Assembly: GCF_002860345.1 (NCBI RefSeq)
Contig: NZ_NMYC01000001.1
Span: 62,001-126,000, forward strand
Length of the DNA: 64,000 nt
Direction of reading: 5' to 3'
From: Bifidobacterium anseris
GTDB taxonomy: Bacteria > Actinomycetota > Actinomycetes > Actinomycetales > Bifidobacteriaceae
A model generated the notes under the pieces. That model was not told the origin of the DNA, did not search any database, and saw only the letters and a list, made by a program, of their open reading frames with translations. Below, in pieces: positions 44,582 to 60,388 of the stretch (its first letter is position 1; every line of letters starts with the position of its first letter). Position numbers and translations under genes: made by a program.

Positions 44582-47437
44582 ATGCTTGCGCAGGGCAGGT
44601 CCCCAATCCCAATGCATTCCAACGATGACGCCCGTCGCGCGCCGATATGGCGACGTGTGACGGCGGGTGTCGGCGCGATGGTGATGTGCTCGTCGCTCGG
44701 CGTGGCCGGCGTCCACACCGCGTTCGCCGACACCACCTCCAGCACGGCCGTGGCCACGGCGGCCGACGTCGTGACGAACGGCGTCATCCCCGCCGGCGCG
44801 CTGAGCGTCGTCAACTTCCACCCGGTGTGGGGAGACAAGGAGGCGAACAAGGCGAGCATGATCAAGTACATCGACGAGGCGCACGCCGCCGGCGTCAAAA
44901 TGATCGTGTTCCCGGAGATGGCGCTCACCGGCTACGTTTCGTCGAGCGATCCCGAATCCGCCGCCTACAGGATGGCCGTCTCCCAGGCCGAGACGATCTC
45001 CAGCCCGATCACGCGCGAACTCGCCGACAAGGCCGCCGCATACGGCATGTGGGTCATCTTCGGCACGTCTGAACGCATCCCGGGGGACAGCGAGCACGCC
45101 TACAATTCGGCATTCGCCGCCTCACCAGACGGCAAGGTCGTCAGCTACCAGAAGATCGCGCCGGTGGAGGGATCGTGGGCGACGCCCGGCACGACGCCGG
45201 TGCTGCTGCCCACCGAGTGGGGACTCGCCGGACTGAGCATCTGCTACGACACCTACGCGAATCCGGAGATCGAACGCTACTACGCCGCGCAGGGCGCGGG
45301 CATCCTCATCAATCCGACCGCGACTTCCCGCAGCTACCGAGACATCGACGGCGACGGCGTCAAGGACGGCAAGGGCTGGGAGTGGTACTACCGTAACCGT
45401 CTCGAATCGATTGCGTCACGCGACGGCCTCGTCATCGCCTCCGCCGATCTAGTCGGCGCCGACGGCTGCCCAGACGCCGACGGCAAGCAGCCCTATGATT
45501 TCCCCGGCGGCAGCGTCATCGTGCGCGGCTCCGCCGACTACTCCGCCGGACAGAACGCCGACGGCACGCTCATCGTCGGTGTTGAAGGTGCGCTGACGAA
45601 CGCGAAGGACCTGCGGGTGAGTTACCCATCGACGACGCGCGTCGCCAACGACTTCCATCCCGACTACTACGCCAAGTGGTACGCCGAACTCGCCGACAAG
45701 CAGGAATCGGGAACGTCGCTCAGCAACTACTACGGTTCCGCGGACGGTCCGCGCGTCGCCGTCGCCAACGTCGCCGGCGTGTGGGCGGACAAGCAGGCGA
45801 ACGTCGACATGATGGTCAAATACGCCGAACAGGCCGCCGCCGACGACGTCGACCTGATCGTGTTCCCCGAGACCGTGCTCACCGGCTATGACAGCACCGA
45901 CCCGAAGGGCGACGCCGACGCGCACAGCTCGAACGCGGACGTCAACCGCGTGCTCGCGGCGAGTGATGACTACATGCAGGTGTTGCTCGCCGAAAAGGTC
46001 AAGGGCACCGACGGCGACGATACGCGCGGCGAATCGGTCAGGACGATGGCGGACACGGCGAAGCGGCTCGGCATGTACATCGTGTTCGGCCTGCCGGAAA
46101 TGCCCGACGGCGGCCCGATCGTCGATGCCGACGGCGTGAAGAAGGTCTACAATTCGGCCGCCGTCGCCTTCCCGGACGGGCACACCGAATCGTTCCAGAA
46201 GATGCACCGCGCAGGTCAGGAGGAGAAGGTCTGGTCGGTGCCAGGGAACACGCCGCTCATCTTCGAGATGCCCGAATTCACCGGCTCCGATGGCACCGCG
46301 CTCAAGGCCGGCGTCAACATCTGCCGCGACGGCCACTTCTATCCCGAACTCGGACGCTACTACGCGGCCAGCGGTGCCGAACTGCTCATCCACCCGACCG
46401 CGACGACCGGCAACGCATGGTACCGCGAATCGCGCATCGGCAGCTACACCGACCGTGACGGCCTCGCGGCAGTCACCGCGAACCTGTGGGGACAGGACGG
46501 ATATCCGCTCGATGCGGACGGCAAGCCGATCTACTCGGTCGACGAGAACGGCGAGACGGTCAGCTCCGGCAAGGAGGTCAAGGGCTACAACTACATGGGC
46601 GTCGGACGGGACGCGTTCCGCTCGACGAGCCTGATCATCACCGCATGGAACGGCAAGGACGGCACGCCGTTCGACTACGCGACCGGCTCGGCGCTCGACA
46701 CCTCCGGCACCGGCGGCGGCGCGACGCCCGAAATCACGAAGGACTGGGCGTTCGGCGAGGGCCTCTACGATCCCGACAACCTCGAAACGCGCACGATGAA
46801 CCTCAGGAGCGCAGGCTTCCGCATCACGAACTTCCAGGCGAGGCTGTATTCGAAGATGTACGACGCGCTCGCGGCGCGCACGATCGACGGATACACGCCG
46901 ATGTACGCGACCGGCGGCGCACTCGATACGAGCGCGCTCGCCGACCCGATCGCGAAGGCCCGCCAGGTCGTCGACGCGGCCGAGGGAACGAAGCCTTCCT
47001 ACACCGATGAGTCGGTGGCCTCGCTCGCCGACGCGCTGCTCACGGCGCAGGCGCTCGCGGACAACACAACGTTCAGCGCCGAACAGCAGCCGCTTGTGAC
47101 CGCAGCGAAGGACGCGCTCAATGCGGCCTACGATGCGCTGACGCCGGTGACCACGGAGCCGGAGCCGAGCGACAAGCCGACGGACGGCACGGGTGACGCG
47201 CCCGGCAAGGATACGGACGGTGCGGCGACGCCGGACGCACCTCGGTCCTCCGACAAGCCGGGTGCCCCCGGCGCGGCCGGAACTGATACGGTCGTCGCGG
47301 CAGGGGACGACGGCGCGACGCAGGCGCCGCTGTCCGCCACCGGTTCGTCGGTCGTGGCAGTCATGGCGCTCGCGCTCGCCGTCTCCGGCGCCGGTGTGAC
47401 GCTGCTGGTGATCCGGCGTCGTGCGAACCGATGCTGA
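44582..47437 (+). CDS. Surface-anchored protein with two nitrilase-family (carbon-nitrogen hydrolase) domains
   Basis: A 951-residue exported protein. A long signal peptide ends near AFA-DTT. Two carbon-nitrogen hydrolase domains follow, each with a full Glu-Lys-Cys triad: Glu112 (FPEMALTGY), Lys191 (YQKIAPVEG), Cys221 (SICYDTY) and Glu430 (FPETVLTGY), Lys540 (FQKMHRAG), Cys581 (NICRDGH). Then a FIVAR-like helical module, a Pro/Asp/Thr spacer, and a wall-sorting-like end: LSATG (917-921), a hydrophobic helix and RRRANRC. ATG 44582 has GAGAGG 8 nt before; GTG 44540 is less likely. It should act on amides or nitriles outside the cell; the substrate is unknown. Most nitrilases are cytoplasmic. 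Confidence 0.85.
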   Translation: MLAQGRSPIPMHSNDDARRAPIWRRVTAGVGAMVMCSSLGVAGVHTAFADTTSSTAVATAADVVTNGVIPAGALSVVNFHPVWGDKEANKASMIKYIDEAHAAGVKMIVFPEMALTGYVSSSDPESAAYRMAVSQAETISSPITRELADKAAAYGMWVIFGTSERIPGDSEHAYNSAFAASPDGKVVSYQKIAPVEGSWATPGTTPVLLPTEWGLAGLSICYDTYANPEIERYYAAQGAGILINPTATSRSYRDIDGDGVKDGKGWEWYYRNRLESIASRDGLVIASADLVGADGCPDADGKQPYDFPGGSVIVRGSADYSAGQNADGTLIVGVEGALTNAKDLRVSYPSTTRVANDFHPDYYAKWYAELADKQESGTSLSNYYGSADGPRVAVANVAGVWADKQANVDMMVKYAEQAAADDVDLIVFPETVLTGYDSTDPKGDADAHSSNADVNRVLAASDDYMQVLLAEKVKGTDGDDTRGESVRTMADTAKRLGMYIVFGLPEMPDGGPIVDADGVKKVYNSAAVAFPDGHTESFQKMHRAGQEEKVWSVPGNTPLIFEMPEFTGSDGTALKAGVNICRDGHFYPELGRYYAASGAELLIHPTATTGNAWYRESRIGSYTDRDGLAAVTANLWGQDGYPLDADGKPIYSVDENGETVSSGKEVKGYNYMGVGRDAFRSTSLIITAWNGKDGTPFDYATGSALDTSGTGGGATPEITKDWAFGEGLYDPDNLETRTMNLRSAGFRITNFQARLYSKMYDALAARTIDGYTPMYATGGALDTSALADPIAKARQVVDAAEGTKPSYTDESVASLADALLTAQALADNTTFSAEQQPLVTAAKDALNAAYDALTPVTTEPEPSDKPTDGTGDAPGKDTDGAATPDAPRSSDKPGAPGAAGTDTVVAAGDDGATQAPLSATGSSVVAVMALALAVSGAGVTLLVIRRRANRC

Positions 47438-47480
47438 AGGCGTTCCTATGACGTAGGGCGCGGACATACGGATGCGCATG

Positions 47481-47530
47481 ACGGCGGGGTCGGTTTTCGG
47501 GAACATCATCCCGGACACCGGCCCCGCCGT
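47481..47530 (+). terminator. Hairpin after the tandem nitrilase gene
   Basis: ACGGCGGGGTCGG pairs with CCGGCCCCGCCGT (one G-T pair), with an inner CGGGA/TCCCG stem; 43 bp after the stop. Confidence 0.65.
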
Positions 47531-47576
47531 CGTGCTCGTGCCTGTCGTCGCCGGCCCGTTGAGAAGAGGTTTGGGT

Positions 47577-47719
47577 CGTATCTGCGATTTTGGGGTGGGG
47601 GTCCGCGAAGGGTACCCACTGATCTGTGCGGTTCTTATCGTTTTTGTGTGTAAATCGCACAGATTGGGGCTTTCAGCGAGGGAGTGCGCGAAGACGCCCA
47701 CCCCAAAATCTCAGATACG
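47577..47719. repeat. 143-bp nested inverted repeat, AT-richer than surroundings
   Basis: Outer arms of 23 nt (47577-47599 and 47697-47719) match with a single mismatch. An inner perfect 9-bp stem, ATCTGTGCG/CGCACAGAT, is at 47622-47630/47656-47664. The centre holds TTTTTGTGTGTAAATCG. No ORF is supported. It lies about 100 bp upstream of the zinc-ribbon gene and may be a structured RNA, a mobile-element remnant or a cruciform regulatory site. Confidence 0.65.
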
Positions 47720-47822
47720 GTTCCAGAATGCTTTGTACTCATACGCAATCTGGGTAGCAAAGAGGACGGCAAGACGAAGTCGCCGGTAAGATCAGAACGC
47801 TCAGGCAGAAGAGGAGGTGCCG

Positions 47823-50249
47823 ATGAGGGAAGAGAAAACGCCGGAGACATGTTCGCGTTGCGGGGCGTGTTGTGCTCCGGACGCTGAATTCTGCCGTAAC
47901 TGCGGTGGCAAATTGCGGACGGCTATGGATTCCGTTAGCGTAACGACCGTTGCGAAGGGAGCGATGCCGCCAATTCCCGCAGTTCCGTTGCCGTCGGTGC
48001 CACCACCGGCCGGAATGGGGGCGGCACCGTCACCTTGCTCGCCTTCCGGCGACCATATGAAGGCTTCGGCCCGCAATCCACGCAAACTGCCGCTGACGAT
48101 CATCGCGATGGTTGCCGTTGTGCTGCTCGTGATCACCGGATTCGTCGTCACCTATAACCTGCATCTGTGGGGAAGCCATGCGGTGCCGTATTTCAGTGCG
48201 GATGACGAGAGCCCGTCGGCAGACGATGTGCTCGCTCGATTACAAGGTGATCGTTTCAACGCGAAGAAACGTCAGGAATTCAGCAAGGAGAAGCGGGGCG
48301 CGTATCTGAGGCTTGACGGCGTACAAGAAGGCGAGCGGATCGAACGCACTCAGGAAATCACCGTCGTCGAATCGCTCGGACCCGGCGTGCCGGAAGGGAC
48401 CATCGGCGAAGATGAGGGGACGGCGACAGAGATCCTGTCCGATATGGGCGTGCCGGTCACGAAGTACACGATGGTATCGGACGATCCGGGCAAAGTCGTC
48501 GCCACGTTCCCGCAGGACGGACATGCATTGGAAGAGCGGGACGGCACCGCGAAGACGTCTGCGACGAAGACGGATACCGGCGAAGCGGATGGAACGGATA
48601 CGGGAACAAACGTGGGTGAGGCCGCCCCCGATTCGCCCGATGGCATCAAGTTCGCCGTCGGGGTCAAAGGCGATGGCGTGCCGGTGGAGGTCTATGGCGT
48701 GGCGCAGGCCGAAGCCGAGCGTCTGCTCAGATCGCGTGGATTCGAGGTCGGGGTGAAACTAGTGCCCGCCGACCGCGACATGATCGGTAAGGTGGTGCGC
48801 ACCGAACCGCAGATCGGCAAGGAGTCGGCGGCCTCCCGGGCGACGATGTACATCGGGGCGAACGCGAAGGATCTGCGTGCATCGATGATGATCACCGCCG
48901 ACGGCGTCGAGGAGAGCGAGCTGTATCACGGCAAGACACCGTCCGATTTGTCCACGCTGATAGGGCAATGGTGCACCGACGCCGGTGATTGCGTCGAACT
49001 GGCGCCGACGGATTCCACCAATGAGGGAACGCAGCCGGTGCGCTACCTGCAGATGAAACGGGACGGCGAACACGTCGGCGCAGAACGGCTGGACAACCTC
49101 CCCGGGGTGCACTATATGCCCGACTATGATGTGGACAAGCCGGAAGGGGCGTTCAGATACCAGCTCGGCACCGGAAGCACCGGCGTCCTGGACATCTACG
49201 ACACGAACCAGCTTGCGCTGTGCGGCACGCAGCCAAGGAACGGGGTCGGCTGGTATTGCGACCACGGCACCCCGAAGAGCTGGGAGGAGTCGGACGACGA
49301 CGGCCGGCAGCACAAGGACAGCGGACTGGTGTATCGCATGAGCGATTATCTGATTGTTGTGCCGGTGGACGCCGACATCGCGAGTGTGAGTCGAAGCGGG
49401 TATTTCGTGCAATCCGACGAGAAGACGGGGCAGGCGGATGCCGACCGGCCGTATCTGCTGATTCGCGACCCCCGGCTCTATGATGCCGATGACCGCGAAG
49501 TGAGCGCCCTCTCCATGGATGGTGGGATGGCGGTGGTCAATCCGTTCATCCCGACTGAATCCGGCTCTCCGAAGATGAAGTTCGCTCCGGCTCCGAGCGC
49601 CGAATCCGCGTATTACCTCGTGCAGCCGTCACCTTTCGATTGGACGGCGATGGGTGAGGGTGAAGCGGTCTGCGATGAGCAGGGCTGCGATGTGGCGACG
49701 AAGGCGCCGGTAAAGCAGAAGGCCGCCGACATGACGATCGCGCAGATCCGATCCGCGGTCAAGCGCGGCGATTTCACTCCGATCGCCGGCAGATACTGTC
49801 AGAAGAAAACCGGTGACTGCCTGACGTTGGACGATGATGGCACAGTGACCGGTCCGCGCAGCGGCTATGTGAAGCATGACGCGATGTCGACGACGCTCAC
49901 CATCCAGTCGTCGGTGAGGGCAACGTGGTTCCCGGAAGGCACGGTGAAGGATCATGCGCTGGAATTGAAGGCGCCGGAATCGGACACCTACTGCATGAAC
50001 GATCGAGCCGGGGAGAACCAAGGCGAGGCCTGTCTGTCCGGCGACTACGCCTACGGTTCCGACATCCGGCAGCCGCTTACTTTGACCTATTACGCGAAGG
50101 GCCTTGATCTTTCGCAGCATGACGAATACGATCAGTACGCCTTCTACGGGGTGACGCCGCCGGATCCGGACACGCCGTTCCTGCATCGTCCGGAAGCATT
50201 GCGGCCGCCTCCCCCCGCCGACGAAAACGTCTATTACCTCGTCGACTGA
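47823..50249 (+). CDS. Zinc-ribbon membrane protein with PASTA-like extracellular region
   Basis: An 808-residue single-pass protein. A cytoplasmic zinc ribbon has CSRC (10-13) and CRNC (24-27). A Pro-rich linker is followed by a membrane helix at about 90-110 (LTIIAMVAVVLLVITGFVV). The exterior begins with two PASTA-like modules (EITVVESLGPGVPEGTIG..., VPVEVYGVAQAEAERLLRSRGFEVG) and continues with about 400 residues of unrecognised, Asp-rich sequence with paired cysteines and two similar segments (DLSTLIGQWCTDAGDCVELAP, FTPIAGRYCQKKTGDCLTLDD). GGAGG lies 5 nt before ATG 47823. It may sense wall fragments, by analogy with PASTA kinases, but no kinase is present. Confidence 0.7.
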   Translation: MREEKTPETCSRCGACCAPDAEFCRNCGGKLRTAMDSVSVTTVAKGAMPPIPAVPLPSVPPPAGMGAAPSPCSPSGDHMKASARNPRKLPLTIIAMVAVVLLVITGFVVTYNLHLWGSHAVPYFSADDESPSADDVLARLQGDRFNAKKRQEFSKEKRGAYLRLDGVQEGERIERTQEITVVESLGPGVPEGTIGEDEGTATEILSDMGVPVTKYTMVSDDPGKVVATFPQDGHALEERDGTAKTSATKTDTGEADGTDTGTNVGEAAPDSPDGIKFAVGVKGDGVPVEVYGVAQAEAERLLRSRGFEVGVKLVPADRDMIGKVVRTEPQIGKESAASRATMYIGANAKDLRASMMITADGVEESELYHGKTPSDLSTLIGQWCTDAGDCVELAPTDSTNEGTQPVRYLQMKRDGEHVGAERLDNLPGVHYMPDYDVDKPEGAFRYQLGTGSTGVLDIYDTNQLALCGTQPRNGVGWYCDHGTPKSWEESDDDGRQHKDSGLVYRMSDYLIVVPVDADIASVSRSGYFVQSDEKTGQADADRPYLLIRDPRLYDADDREVSALSMDGGMAVVNPFIPTESGSPKMKFAPAPSAESAYYLVQPSPFDWTAMGEGEAVCDEQGCDVATKAPVKQKAADMTIAQIRSAVKRGDFTPIAGRYCQKKTGDCLTLDDDGTVTGPRSGYVKHDAMSTTLTIQSSVRATWFPEGTVKDHALELKAPESDTYCMNDRAGENQGEACLSGDYAYGSDIRQPLTLTYYAKGLDLSQHDEYDQYAFYGVTPPDPDTPFLHRPEALRPPPPADENVYYLVD

Positions 50250-50325
50250 CGGCCGTCCCGTCCGATTCCCGTGAAGATTCGCCGCGATTGCTTGCCGGAG
50301 CGGCGAAACGACTACGCTGGAGTCT

Positions 50326-50841
50326 ATGGGACATGACATGCCGATCGAGGGGACGACGCCGGAACCGACCGATGAGCCGCAATGGGTCATGTGGACGTTG
50401 CAGCGGCTGTCCGGCTCGCCGTTCCGCGCGAAGTTCCGGCTGTCGGATGCTGACCTCGCCTATGCGCGCGCGAAGGGTCGTGTGACGATTGACCGTCACG
50501 CCCATGAGATGCTGCGTGCGCGCGTCGGCGACGCCCGGCCGATCAAGGACGGCAAACAGACGCCGTGGAAAGGTCATCCGGTGTTCACGGCGCAGCATGC
50601 GACGGCCACCTGCTGCCGCGGCTGCATCATGCGTTGGCATCACATTCCCAAGGGGCGCCCGCTCACCGATGCGCAGATCGACCGTCTCGCCGCGCTCGTC
50701 ATGGCGTGGATCGACCGTGATCTGTGCGACCATCCGATGCAGCCGCAGCTGCCGATCGAGACCGCGGCGTCCGCTGCGACGCCCGTCGAGTCTCCGCGGC
50801 CGAAGCCGACGTCGACCGCGACGATGGATCCGCTGTTCTGA
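50326..50841 (+). CDS. DUF4186 family protein
   Basis: A 171-residue protein with the DUF4186 core: SPFRAKFRLSDADLAYARAKG, then GKQTPWKGHPVFTAQHATATCCRGCIMRWHHIPKGRPLT. The conserved His and Cys residues (HATATCCRGC) suggest a metal site. A Pro/Thr/Ser-rich tail of about 35 residues follows the domain. Function is unknown. It stands alone, with an HAD-like gene 35 bp downstream. Confidence 0.85.
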   Translation: MGHDMPIEGTTPEPTDEPQWVMWTLQRLSGSPFRAKFRLSDADLAYARAKGRVTIDRHAHEMLRARVGDARPIKDGKQTPWKGHPVFTAQHATATCCRGCIMRWHHIPKGRPLTDAQIDRLAALVMAWIDRDLCDHPMQPQLPIETAASAATPVESPRPKPTSTATMDPLF

Positions 50842-50876
50842 TCTGTGATCAGCCGGCGCGCCGTGCCGCTGCTACG

Positions 50877-51497
50877 ATGGCGGTTGTGCCCAATGAATCC
50901 CTCGAACTCCAGCGCAGTGGGCCTTCGGCCACCGCCGTCGTCCTCGACTATTTCGGTACGCTCGTCGATTGGCGCCCCGAACGCATCGTCTCCTTGTTCT
51001 ATCCGTCCGGCGTGACCGCGATGTTCTTCGACGTCGCCGACCCGCACGGCTACGACTACTATCGCCGCCGCGCAATCGAAGGTTGGGATGACGAGCGGAT
51101 CATCGATGACTATTCCCGTGAGCATGGTCCCGCCGTTGGCTGGATCATGCGGCTGCTGCTCGAGAACCGCACGCTGGGCTTCTATGATATGCCCGAAGGC
51201 GTTCCGACGGCGCTGCGTGAGCTGCACGCCGCCGGCGTCCGCCTGTACGGATTCGCGAACTGCTCGCGTCGCGCCGTCGACCTCATGCATGCGAAATACC
51301 CGTGGCTGAGTCTGCTTGACGGCACGATCGACAGTCGTCTGACGGCCTCCGAAGCCGCCGCGACCTTCGATCTCGACCCCGTTTCCACCGCATTCGTCAC
51401 GACCGATCCCTTCCGCGCCGCCGCCCTTGGCGCCGCAGGGCTGCATGCGTGTGCGGTGATTGCGCAAATGACGCCATCCGATTGCTTACGGCGCTAG
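50877..51497 (+). CDS. HAD superfamily hydrolase
   Basis: A 206-residue haloacid-dehalogenase-like protein. Motif I is VVLDYFGTLVDW with nucleophile Asp24. The second acid usual in phosphatases (DxD) is Phe, as in dehalogenase- and epoxide-hydrolase-like members. Motif II is GFANCS; motif IV-like FVTTDPFRAAALGAAG. The motif III lysine is not obvious. ATG 50877 and GTG 50892 are both possible starts; neither has a strong ribosome site. Substrate unknown. It ends 21 bp from the convergent DUF488 gene. Confidence 0.75.
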   Translation: MAVVPNESLELQRSGPSATAVVLDYFGTLVDWRPERIVSLFYPSGVTAMFFDVADPHGYDYYRRRAIEGWDDERIIDDYSREHGPAVGWIMRLLLENRTLGFYDMPEGVPTALRELHAAGVRLYGFANCSRRAVDLMHAKYPWLSLLDGTIDSRLTASEAAATFDLDPVSTAFVTTDPFRAAALGAAGLHACAVIAQMTPSDCLRR

Positions 51498-51518
51498 CGC
51501 TGGCGCGCGCCGCGCTTC

Positions 51519-51884
51519 TCAGGCTTCGCTGCCCATGCGCTCCTCGAGGTAGTCACGCAGCAGGCGGGCGTGGTTGACGTCGGGGTCGCGCGCGCCGTAG
51601 ACGAGCGTGACCTTCGGATGGTCGCGGATGATCTGTTCGAGCTCCTCGACCGCCGGGTTCGCGTCGAGCTCGCGCCGGTAGCTTGCGGCGAACTCAAAGA
51701 TTCGGTTCGGATCGTGGCTCCACGCCTTGCGCAGCTCGGTGCTCGGCGCGATCTGCTTCATCCACAGGTCGAGATGCTCGCGTTCCTTGGACACGCCGCG
51801 CGGCCACAGCCGGTCCACAAGGATCCGGTAGCCGTCGTCTTCGTCCGCCGGCGCATACGCGCGCTTGATCATCAACTTCGTCAT
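51519..51884 (-). CDS. DUF488 family protein (YeaO-like)
   Basis: A 121-residue protein of the DUF488 family. Diagnostic parts are IKRAYAPADEDDGYRILVDRLWPRGVSKEREHLDLWMKQIAPSTELRKAW and TLVYGARDPDVNHARLLRDYL. Its biochemical role is not established. ATG 51884 (MTKLMIKRAY) matches the family start; the frame is open to 52142 without support. It is divergent from the JetABCD operon. Confidence 0.88.
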   Translation of the reverse strand: MTKLMIKRAYAPADEDDGYRILVDRLWPRGVSKEREHLDLWMKQIAPSTELRKAWSHDPNRIFEFAASYRRELDANPAVEELEQIIRDHPKVTLVYGARDPDVNHARLLRDYLEERMGSEA

Positions 51885-52001
51885 ATCCGCCAGTCTAGGA
51901 TCCGCATCCGGCAGCGCAACCGATGTTCGCCCGCCACGCAACGGTTCCGTCCGTGTGTCCGTACCGTCGCCGCCTCCTCGGCCTGCGCACCGCCCTTTCG
52001 C

Positions 52002-52007
52002 TACAAT
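52002..52007 (+). promoter_or_regulatory. Possible -10 element of the jet operon
   Basis: TACAAT in GCTACAATGGG, about 60 bp before the preferred jetA start. No convincing -35 is seen at 17 bp, so this is tentative. If used, the ATGs at 52006 and earlier would lie outside the transcript. Confidence 0.35.
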
Positions 52008-52065
52008 GGGAGGCGGCATGCCCGCGGACGAGCGGGTGCGCGGAACGATGCGAGAAAGGCGGCCG

Positions 52066-58317
<6,252 letters not shown>

Positions 58318-58318
<1 letters not shown>

Positions 58319-59493
58319 TGGGCGGGGGTACCGCGCATCCGCAGGGCACGGCGACACCCGACGACCTGCGCCGATGGGTCGCGCGGACCGTCGAACGCGA
58401 GATGTTCGCCGTCGATGACCCGTGGCCGCGCACGAAGGCCGTGCAGTGGCCGAAGGAGGCGATGCTCGTCTCCGACGTCAACGCCGTGCACGACGCGAAC
58501 AACGCGCTCAAGGACTTCGCAGCGCGCTACGGCTGCGACGTGACGTTCACGGCACGCCGACTCGGCGCGCGCGTCATGCTCATCGACCACGTCACCGTGC
58601 CCGATGAGCAGGCGGCGCTCGCGATCGCCGGCGGTCGGCTGCGCCACGCACGCGAACGGGTGCTCGCACGCGCCGCGCAGATCGAGCAGACGTGCGGCGT
58701 GGCGCCTGAGGTCGCGATGCGCGCGGTGCAACGCCTCGGCGACGAGACGGACGTCGACTTCGCGCTGTTCACGGCGGCGGCCGCATGGTTCGGTGCGCAT
58801 GACAACGTAGTCGCGGCGATGACGGCGCGCGAGGTGCCGCTTGAGGGATTCTCGGCGAAATGGCTCGGGGGCGCGCGCTCGCGGCGGCGGGCGGCGATCT
58901 GCACGGTGCTCGGCGTTGACGCGCTGCTGTTGCGCGAACGTCCCGAGGAGCTGCGCTACCGCTACCTCGATCCTGCGGCGGCCGGCGCTCCCGACCGCAT
59001 CGCCGTGACGCCGCAACGTGAACCGGAACATTCGGTGCGCCGCGCGATCATCGTGGAGAACAAGGACACGTATCAGGCGATGCCGGCCTTCGCCGACGCG
59101 CTGTGCGTGTTCGGGTCGGGCTTCGCCGCCGTGCGCGCCGCGCGGCTGCTGCCGTTCCTCGCCGACTGCGACGTCGTGTATTGGGGAGACCTCGACGCGG
59201 TCGGTTTCGAGATCCTTGCCGCCGTGCGCGCCTCCGGCGTCGACTGCATGAGCATCCTGATGGATCGGGCGACTTATACGCGCTACATGCGCTTCGGCAC
59301 GCGGCTCGACGCGCACAGCCGCGCAATCGGCGCGTGTGAGCCATTGGCGGCTTCGGCGATGCGGCTCGACGACGACGAATATGCGCTCTACTGCGCGCTG
59401 TGCACGCCCGGGGAGATGGAAGTGCCGCGCATCGAGCAGGAACGCATCCCGATTGCGTGCGCCGTGGAGGCGCTGTGGTCGATCGGCTGGTGA
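58318..59493 (+). CDS. jetD: Wadjet Toprim-domain nuclease subunit JetD
   Basis: A 391-residue protein with an N-terminal DUF3322-type region and a C-terminal DUF2220 Toprim domain related to topoisomerase VI/Spo11 cores. Metal-binding residues are Glu247 (IIVENKDTY) and Asp291/Asp293 (YWGDLDAVGF), all present. JetD docks on the JetABC motor and cuts the looped plasmid. ATG overlaps the jetC stop (TGATG). The Arg-rich KWLGGARSRRRAAI near 185-195 could contact DNA. It ends the operon; no clear terminator follows. Confidence 0.87.
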
Positions 59494-59598
59494 GGGCGGC
59501 GCAACATCGGACATATATGGCATCCGGGAATGTGCGAGTCGTGCGCGGAATCAAGACGGCGCGTGTGGGATTCGCAACGCTCCTTTAGGATGGAGAAC

Positions 59599-60249
59599 AT
59601 GGCAAACGAGAACGAACCCACGCCGATGGACATGACGGGCGGTAACGCCCAGTTGCCGTACGGCGACACAGCGAATGGACAGCTGGGATCGGGCGGCGCC
59701 ACCAATGCGGCAGGCGCGCCCAGCCAGCCGGAGTACGGCGCCTATGCCGATCCCGGCATGAGCGACGACGAACGCTACCCCTTCGGCAAGCCGGAGCGGC
59801 CGGCGGCGGACGCGGCAACACAGTCCGCACAGTCCGCACAGCCGGGGCAGTACCCGCAGGCGCCGTATCCGGGCGTGCAGTATCCGAGCGACCCTTATGG
59901 GCAGCAGAACAACCCTTACGCCCAGCAGCAGGGCAATCCCTACGCGCAGCAAGGCGGCTACTACGGGCAGCCGGATCCTTACGGCACGAATCGCCAACGG
60001 TATCAGGATTATGAGCGCCGCACCGGCACGCCGGAGGGCAACGGCTACGACGGCATGTGCATCGCCGGTTTCGTGATGTCGCTGATCATTCCGCTGTTCG
60101 GCCTCATCTTCTCGATCATCGGACTCGTCAACGTGCAACGCAACGGCAAACGCGGACGCGGATTCGCGATCGCCGGCCTCATCATCAGCGTGCTGTCGTT
60201 CCTCATGTCCTTCCTGATGCTGAGCACCGGCATGCTGCGCACATGGTGA
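59599..60249 (+). CDS. DUF4190-type membrane protein with Gln/Pro/Tyr-rich N-terminus
   Basis: A 216-residue protein. Residues 1-135 are low complexity, rich in Gln, Pro, Tyr and Gly, with repeats such as NPYAQQQGNPYAQQ. Two membrane helices follow (about 150-175, CIAGFVMSLIIPLFGLIFSIIG; and 188-210, GFAIAGLIISVLSFLMSFLM), the DUF4190 pattern. GGAGAAC precedes ATG 59599; ATG 59590 is possible. Function is unknown. It lies 105 bp after jetD but has no known link to Wadjet. Confidence 0.8.
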   Translation: MANENEPTPMDMTGGNAQLPYGDTANGQLGSGGATNAAGAPSQPEYGAYADPGMSDDERYPFGKPERPAADAATQSAQSAQPGQYPQAPYPGVQYPSDPYGQQNNPYAQQQGNPYAQQGGYYGQPDPYGTNRQRYQDYERRTGTPEGNGYDGMCIAGFVMSLIIPLFGLIFSIIGLVNVQRNGKRGRGFAIAGLIISVLSFLMSFLMLSTGMLRTW

Positions 60250-60315
60250 CCATGCTGTCGTGATGCGCCGCGCGGCGTGAGATATGCGCTGTGATGTATA
60301 GTGGCATCATCCGCG

Positions 60316-60385
60316 TTCCCGCGGGCGACCGCGGGAAGAAGTACGGGAATTCGGGCGGCGACCGGTGACGGTCGCCGCCCGAATT
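60316..60385. terminator. Two hairpins between the DUF4190 gene and dtd
   Basis: TTCCCGCGG/CCGCGGGAA (60316-60337) and a perfect 16-bp stem (60348-60363 with 60370-60385) between convergent genes; the second ends 3 bp from the dtd stop. Confidence 0.75.
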
Positions 60386-60388
60386 GCG

